Assembly (NCBI GenBank): GCA_022592435.1
Contig: JABYQS010000806.1
Span: forward strand, 1-12,853
Direction: 5' to 3'
DNA: 12,853 nt
From: Cerioporus squamosus
Lineage: Eukaryota > Basidiomycota > Agaricomycetes > Polyporales > Polyporaceae
The notes under the pieces were generated by a model. The model was given only the letters and a program-made list of their open reading frames with translations, made no database searches and was not told where the DNA came from. Shown one piece after another: positions 6,829 to 12,853 of this stretch. Within the stretch, counting starts at the first letter, position 1, and each line of letters starts with the position of its first letter. The translations under genes and the position numbers were made by a program.

Positions 6829-8175
6829 CCCATGGGCATGGGGCCCGGCATTATATAGATAGAATTGCCTGTGCACGTTAGTGTGAGCGATCATGGAAAG
6901 TGTACGGGAGCGGAGTGACATACCGCTTCACTAGGTCCTGGATGTCGCGCAGGGCTGCCGGTTCCGTTTGCGCAGGCCCACAAGCTATCAAAAATAGGCC
7001 TTTCAGGGAAGGCGCCTTGGGAAATGCGAAGAAGCAGTCGCCAATGAATGTCTCGAGCAGCTGAATGCAAGCCATCAGGCGTCAGAGCAAACCGACAGAG
7101 TCATCGGGACTACGCACCCTGGACAGTGTGAAGGCTGAACTCTCAACATGGGGCAAAGCTTTGACGTCGAACCCGAGCGCTTTTAGCACGGGAAGCGGTG
7201 TCTGGAACACGACTTTGCCTTCTGGGGTGGCGTGGGTATCGACGAAGACTGCGATGGGTGTGCGCTTTCCCTTGCGGCGCAGCTCGGCGATGAATGGGTC
7301 CATGCGGTCCTCAGTGGCGTCCCGCGATCCCAGAGGGAGCGTCAGACGACTAGCAGCCACGAGGAGCTGTGGATGAAGTCAGTGTCATGAAGGCTGGCAC
7401 TCGGTGTGGACCTACATTGTCTACGTCTTGCCCCAGGGAGTACCGAGCGAAAGAGACCATCGTGTCGCGGAAGAACGGAGCCTCGTACCACAGCACGATC
7501 ATGGCGGTGGCAGCATTCATGGGGCGGACGTGAAGGAAGTTCATCCCAGATGCGGTCAGCGTGTACCCCCGCTCAGGGCCACAATGCTGCGGGCACCTGA
7601 ACGTCGTGCGGAAAGCATCCAGCAATACCCCGGGGGGGAGCACAACGCAGGCCGCGTCACTGTTGAGGCCCGCAAGGACGCAGAGGCCCAATTCGCAGCC
7701 AGGGGCTGTGCACTGTGCGACTTCAGAAACGTCGCCACAAGTCGAGCATGCCCGCTAGATGCATACAGTTAGTGCTACACAGTCTGGAGGCTGGGCATTC
7801 ACTTACTCCTGGAATGACTGCACTGGCTCCCTGCCGCTTTGTTTTCCCCTTGCCTTTGGGCTTGGGAGGGAGCATAGAAGGAGTCGGAACGAGGTCGTCC
7901 TCAGAAATGAACGATTCTGCGGCGAAATGTGAGCGTGGATCAGTGTTACGAAGCGACGGCGATTACCCTGGGTGGCCAAATCCAAGTCTGCAAACTCTGG
8001 CAGCAGATGAGTAGAGGCAAAGGCTTGGAGCACTAGAGGACGTACTCTGGTATACCACATCACCATCGTCGCAATACGCGATGGATTGCTTGCGCGTTGC
8101 TGTCGCGTTGTCCCTCCGGGGCACCGCTGCAGAGCGATTGGCGCCCACGATTACGGCTCTGATGTTGAGTGGCAT
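6739..8175 (-). CDS. Gene B: unknown protein with cysteine cluster and possible caspase/CHAT-like His/Cys pair, 7 exons, 374 aa
   Basis: Exons are 8046-8175, 7967-7996, 7917... precisely 7807-7916, 7416-7754, 7118-7366, 6924-7060 and 6739-6868. Introns are 49-57 nt with good consensus sites, and every junction keeps the frame. The donor of intron 4 could also be 9 nt earlier. Residues 1-90 are basic then acidic, with Lys-rich KPKGKGKTKR. Residues 93-148 form a cluster of eight Cys (C93, C96, C105, C110, C115, C126, C144, C148), like a PHD/RING-type zinc module. Later, AVFVDTH (H248) and LFLIACG (C313) end two predicted beta strands, as do the catalytic His and Cys of caspase/CHAT-fold proteases; this likeness is inference. 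The region expected after the Cys strand is short, and the last exon runs into the 175-bp array (GGKWWQ, ILVARLRDL), so the C-terminus may be truncated or repeat-derived. The start is the ATG downstream of a TATA-like TATATAAA. Confidence 0.7.
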
Positions 8176-8441
8176 GGCAGAGAAGGAAGAGTTCTTGAGG
8201 ATGGCAGATCGAAAGCAGCCGTTTATATACAAATGAGCGGGGCAGGCGACGTGACAGGCGGCGATCATTCAGGGTCGAAGCGGATAAGCGCCAGGATTAG
8301 GCTTATGTAAGCGGATAAAGTTTGGATTGCGCAACCCTGCGCCCTGCGCCGTGTACAATAAGAAGCCGCTGCTAACTGCGATCAACCGCACCCCGCGCCC
8401 ACAAACACGCATCAACAACCCGCTCGCTACCAACAATCGCC
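8176..8441. promoter_or_regulatory. Shared divergent promoter region of genes B and A
   Basis: These 266 bp separate the start codons of two genes transcribed in opposite directions. On the minus strand TATATAAA (8229-8222) lies about 50 bp before the gene B start. On the plus strand a weak TACAATAAG (8353-8361) lies about 85 bp before the gene A start. Two copies of AAGCGGATAA (around 8279 and 8310) lie near the middle and could be a shared control element. The gene A start has a good context (ATCGCCATGTCC). Confidence 0.6.
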
Positions 8442-11400
8442 ATGTCCCTCGAGCAGAAGCCCACCGACCCGACAAAAGGGACGTTTCACCAGTACCGCAA
8501 GGCCAACAGGGTGTGGCGTGCGGAGGATGAACTGTCACAGGACACAGTCGACCGCTCGCTCCAGTGCCGGTGGTTGATAGTCCCCCAGTTCGAGGAGGAG
8601 AAAGCCTACCAGAACCCGCAGCTGTACATTAGCCCCAACGGGGAGTTTGGGGAGGACTGCCGTCGAACGGTCTGTGTCCCGAGGGCTTATGCGGACCATG
8701 TGCGCTGCGTCATCCGCGCCGTCCACATGTACCAGGCCTTTGTGACCACCCTGTCCTGGCGGGAGTTGCTGAAGCTCGCTGGGAAGAACCAGGATCTCGA
8801 GGCCGATCTGAGCGCGATGTACTCAGGTCTCCGACTTGTGGCAGTCGCCGCCCAGCGCGTCATGGTTGAAGGGGTTGAGGCGCCCCTGCGTAAGGCTGGA
8901 TGCGCGACCGTCGAAGCGCGTTACAGCGACTTGGAGAAGATCCCCCTCCCGGTCATGATCCAGTTCCTGCACGAGCTCCTCAAAACCGAGGGGGCGCTGA
9001 GCCCCCAGTTTCTCGACATGCAGCCTGAGGGTGCGGGGTTCACGGAGGGCTGGTGGTTCCGGGACCCCATTGAAGGTGCGGCATACTCACAACACCTTTC
9101 CTGCGGGTTGCTAACCTCCCTGATAGAGCTCAAGGAGCAAATGGCCGCCTCACCCGATGATTTCGGCCCCGATTCATTTGCCGGCGCACTCTGGGGCGTT
9201 GGCTTCAGCGATGTAGCCAAGGACCAGTCGAACACCCTGAAGGCGACTGACGGCGGCGTCTGGGATGACCTGCTCATTGCCTTCCGTGCCACGGTGAATG
9301 GGCAGATCATCGAGGAGCTCCAGAATCACACTGAGCTGTCGGAATGGGTACGTCTGTATCGCTAATCTAGCTGTCGCACATGCTAACCTTACCTGCAGAC
9401 GAAAACCATGGCGCAGGTGTGCGAGGAGAACAGAATCGTCCCCACCAAGTTCACGAAGCCCGTGGAGGGACTGCCAGCACCCTCCAACGACAAGGCGCTC
9501 AAGGGGAAGATGCGTGCCACGCCGTCGCGCGGGCGTGGTCGTGGTCGCGGGCGTGGTCGCGGAGGGAAGGGCAAGGGCAAGGCCAAGGCCGAGCCGGAGG
9601 ACGACGAGGAGTACGAATCGGCGACCGAATATATGGTCACCATCAAGCCCTCCGGCCAGGATGAGGTGGAGGAGGTCGAAGACGCTGCAGCGTTCTTTGG
9701 CATGTCGGGGACGCGAGACGCGGAGGACGCGCCCTCGTCGTCGAAGGCTCATCAGCCCGCCCGCCCGACAACATCCTCGTCGGCTGCTGACCCTGACCCG
9801 GACGCGGAACCATTGCGGGAGTCTCCCGAACCTTCCCGCATGGTCGTCGACAACAACTTTGGCATGGGCCCGTACGCGCAGCCATCCATGGCGTTGCTCG
9901 GCAGGGGTGGTCGTGGCAGGGGTAGTCGTGGCGTCGGCGGTCGTGCCGTCAGTGGTCGTGGCATTGGCGGTCGACCCAGGGACCCGTCGCTTCGCCCTCC
10001 CTCTCCGCCAATGCCGACTTGGACGCCAGCGGGGCCTGAAGGGCCTACAGAGTCCGGCGAGGAGGAGGTGGATACTGAACAGGAGGAGGACGAGATGATG
10101 CCCGACGTGGAACCGGCGACACACGCATCTGGCAGCAAAAAAGCCACTTCCTCCGTGGTCCTGAGGACGCGGAAGCCACCCAAGGTTCCCGCACCCGCCG
10201 CCGCCTCAGGGAGCACTGGGCCGGCCTCGAAAGGGGGGAAGAAGGGCCCAAAGGCCGCTGGCAAGGGGAAAGCCGCCGCTGCAAAGCCTCCTGCAGCCGC
10301 GCCAGTGCTCACATCGCGCCAGCGTGCGCTGGCTGAGGCCAGGGAGGCCAAGAAGCGCAAGGGCGAGGAGTCTGAGCCTGAGGCACCCCCCAAGAAGAAA
10401 AAGGGCCAAGAGTCCGAGCTAGAGGCAGCCCCGAAGAAGAAAAAGGGCAAGGCCGCTGGCAAAGTAAGTACCGACTGAAGCTTGCCCGAACTATTTCCCT
10501 GCTCACACAAATCGTTGCAGGCCCCAGCTCGACCCACACGGGAGAAGCGGTCCGATGAGCGAACCGGTGTCTGGGTCGATGGGGACCTGACCCCGCTTTC
10601 GGAGGCGGGCAGTGTTGAGGCAGGTCCAGCTTCACCAGAGGGCGCTGCCGCAGCGGGCCTGGAGCCGGGCACTTCCTCGGGGCCCCAGCCGCTTATTTCT
10701 CAGTCCCCTGCGCCGTCAACCACCGAGGCCCCGATCGTGCCTGCCGCTGCGCCTGCCGCTGAGCCGGCTACGGTGGCTCCCGCCGCCCCGAACACCTTGC
10801 CTCCCTCCCCTCCCGACGTCGGCATGCTGGAAGACGACGAGGTTCAGATCGTCGGGACCTCCGGACCGATCGACATCGACAACCCGGTATGTAATGGGTG
10901 CTATATGCTTTGGTGGCTGTCACTAACACCCCACAGGCCAACGCATTGGATGTGGAAGGGCAGGTGCAGCGCGCCGGTGGGCACCTCAATGTCAAGCGTG
11001 AGCTGGTGAACGAGCAGGTACGACGCCGCGTGACGTCCTGGTTGCGTAACATTGATGTCTGACTGCAAACTCAGCTTGCATTGGGAACCCCGGAGGCGGA
11101 CGAGGTGCGTGGTAGCTTCTGAGCATGGCAATAGAGGTCTCAATGTACATACAGATTGCTGTTCCCACCGATGGCGCTGGAGGTACGGTCTGACATGTTG
11201 TCTTGCGCTGCGCGCTTTTTTGGTCATTGTATAATCGCATATCTTACCTGCATCTTGTGTATGGTCAGAAGACCTCGAAGAATTGGACTTAAGCTTGGCC
11301 ATCTTTGATGTGGGAGGTGTGTGCTTGATGTTTCAATCACATGTGGCAACTTACACCCGTTGGAATCGTGGACATCCGGTTATGCGCCAGATTCACAAAT

Positions 11401-12853
11401 TGAAGACAATATCAGCAGTCCAGGCACCTCTTTCGGGCGGACAACTTCTCGTGAGCAGACATTCCCAATTCAATTGAGAGAAATGTCGTGAACTTTCCAA
11501 AGATGGTCGAGGCGTGCACATTGACATGGCAAATTTGGAAGCTCAATACCCAGATATGCGGAGGTCTGTGCGCACTGCTCCCCTGAAGATATCGGTGCTA
11601 CTCGGTTCGCCTGCAAATCTGGGCACCCGCTCCGCTCCTTCGACTTGCGCTAGTTTGCCCTCCGCGGTAACCGCTTCGAAGAGCACCCACTACTCACCAC
11701 AGGCAACGGACGACGAAAGTGCGGCGACAACAACTCTTACCCCGATCGAGGAAGCAGATGGTGACCAGCCACCCCAGACGGATGGGGGAGACTGGAGTAC
11801 CGATGAAGAGTTCACGGTGTTACCCGTTACGCCAAGCGGTGCGTTGCAACCCACTGCGTATAGGCATGCATTGACGGGCAAACAGCCGCGAAACATGGGA
11901 GGAGGGCTACTGGCCCACCCATCTCGAAGCGTTCCAAGGTCTATCAGCGATGTGTACGTTCAAACTCCATGAGTCGGCCTGCCGAACGCGCCCCGTCCCG
12001 CGCTGGGCCCTTAGGCGGCATGCCGCCTCCGCCGCCAACCCCAAGAGGCCTATTCGCGCCCACTCCCCCTGGTAGTTCGTCATTGGGGTATCGTGGCACC
12101 CCTCGTAGCCACAGCAGTGTGTCCTCCTCACACCCGGAAGCTCGCATGACCGAAAGCCCCACACCAACTGTGCCCAACCGCCTGCGCAACAATGTACGGT
12201 TGCAACCTCGCACACCTCGGGCAGGCCACGCAGCAGCCATGGCGACGCTGCCGGATGTGTTGGACCGGGCCTCTGTTATCGCAACAAGCCACTTCGCCCC
12301 TAAAGATATCCTCACACTGGGCATGCATGCAGCCCACTGGCGCGTGATGCACGCAGCAGATGAGGAGACCTTTGTACGGGAGGTCGCTCGCCTTCGTGAC
12401 GCGTTTGAGGTTGGTCCAGTGTGGGCGGATCGGACGGTCTTTGCTGATTGTTTCCCCAGGTCCAGGGAAAGCTTAAATGGTGCTGCAAGCGCCTGACGCT
12501 CTTTGCAAAACGTATTTGCCGCGCGGTAGAGATCTTGAAGAACCAAGAAGGCCCTGCCGTTGCGCTCCGGAAAGCATACACTACCACAGTGGCGGACATA
12601 TCCAACATTATCGCCCATCTCACACCTGGAGGAGTCAACATTCGTGGATTGGCATGGAAAGTGGGAGTACAGGAGGAAGCCACAGGCGACGAGGACAGGT
12701 GAGAACACTGACACGGAGTACAGTTACTACACGAGCTGGTCGCATTGTCCACATTCATACAGAGCAGGAATGGGAATACGTTTGAACTGCTCAATCCGAT
12801 GCTCCACCTCGGCCACCAATCGCGAGTTTGCACCCTGGTGCTCAAGACTGTAG
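8442..12853 (+). CDS. Gene A: very large multi-exon protein of unknown function, RG-rich, partial at right edge (at least 1,255 aa)
   Basis: I do not recognise the family. Proposed exons: 8442-9347, 9399-10463, 10521-10886, 10937-11017, 11075-11104, 11155-11182, 11269-11316, 11391-11450, 11503-11838, 11886-12409, 12460-12698, and 12768 to beyond the window. Introns are 47-86 nt with GTACGT, GTAAGT, GTATGT, GTGCGT, GTGAGC or GTGAGA-type donors, and all phases agree. Residues 1-302 look folded and contain several aromatic/Cys-rich helices. Around 346-357 is an RG repeat, and around 468-500 an RGG-like segment. Lys-rich PPKKKKG and APKKKKG near 633-653 could be nuclear signals. A long Pro/Ala/Ser-rich acidic part follows, then Pro-rich PPPPPTPRG, then a helical, basic C-terminal region. 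The role may be nuclear or RNA/DNA binding; this is inferred from composition only. Exons 1-4 are the firmest. Stops in introns at 11059 or 11191 give alternative shorter ends, and the reading frame at 11839-11885 depends on one intron. The gene diverges from gene B. Confidence 0.65.

Noticed and set aside
9174..10124. Long minus-strand frame of 316 codons
   Set aside because: It is the antisense of gene A exons 1-2. The Arg-rich and low-complexity product is explained by the RG-rich, GC-rich coding strand.
9752..10672. Long minus-strand frame of 306 codons
   Set aside because: Antisense shadow of gene A exons 2-3. The Ser/Pro/Ala-rich composition mirrors the coding strand.
11969..12496. Separate gene starting at the ATG at 11969, overlapping the previous stop by 4 bases
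   Set aside because: The frame is open upstream of this ATG back to 11864, and a 47-nt consensus intron (11839-11885) joins it in phase with the preceding exon. The overlap is therefore better explained by splicing.

Overview
The window looks like nuclear DNA of a filamentous basidiomycete, most likely an agaricomycete. The evidence is compact spliced genes with 47-86 nt introns, GT(A/G)NGT-type donors, CTNA(C/T)-type branch sites and (C/T)AG acceptors, a Tc1/mariner element with TA target duplication, and low-complexity basidiomycete-style proteins. No bacterial operons, Shine-Dalgarno sites, rRNA, tRNA or CRISPR were seen. The taxonomic call is inference; I could not run a search.

Layout. 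(1) 1-348, minus: 5' end of a Lys/Gly/Ala-rich, helical protein running off the left edge. (2) 349-2055: about 1.7 kb with no convincing gene, holding a pair of long perfect palindromes. (3) 2056-5020: a repeat-rich block built around the 16-bp palindrome GAGCGGTCGACCGCTC. A complete 1,616-bp Tc1/mariner element (2218-3833) sits inside one unit of a 98-bp tandem repeat. After it come diverged 119-bp, then 170-bp, then 56-bp tandem repeats, all built around the same palindrome. (4) 5146-5730, minus: a small three-exon zinc-finger gene. (5) 5731-6738: a 30-bp perfect palindrome, a 168-bp MITE-like element and a 175-bp tandem array. (6) 6739-8175, minus (gene B): seven exons, 374 aa, with a cysteine cluster and a possible caspase/CHAT-like His/Cys pair. 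Its last exon is partly made of the 175-bp array. (7) 8442 to beyond 12853, plus (gene A): at least twelve exons and at least 1,255 aa, with a folded N-terminal region, RG-rich and Lys-rich stretches, long disordered parts and a helical C-terminal part. Genes A and B diverge from a shared 266-bp intergenic region.

Main points. The transposase frame is open from end to end, but the third catalytic acid of its DDE triad reads Lys (DD34K), so the element is probably an inactive copy. The palindrome has the CGG-N4-CCG symmetry expected of a fungal Zn2Cys6 regulator site, occurs in four tandem arrays of different period, and in one copy both arms changed in a matching way. The divergent pair A/B is the best candidate for a functional unit of unknown role; any link to proteolysis or self/non-self recognition is speculation.

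All splice models were made by eye from consensus sites and frame continuity. The models of genes B and the zinc-finger gene are the firmest. In gene A, the exons after about 11017 are less certain.
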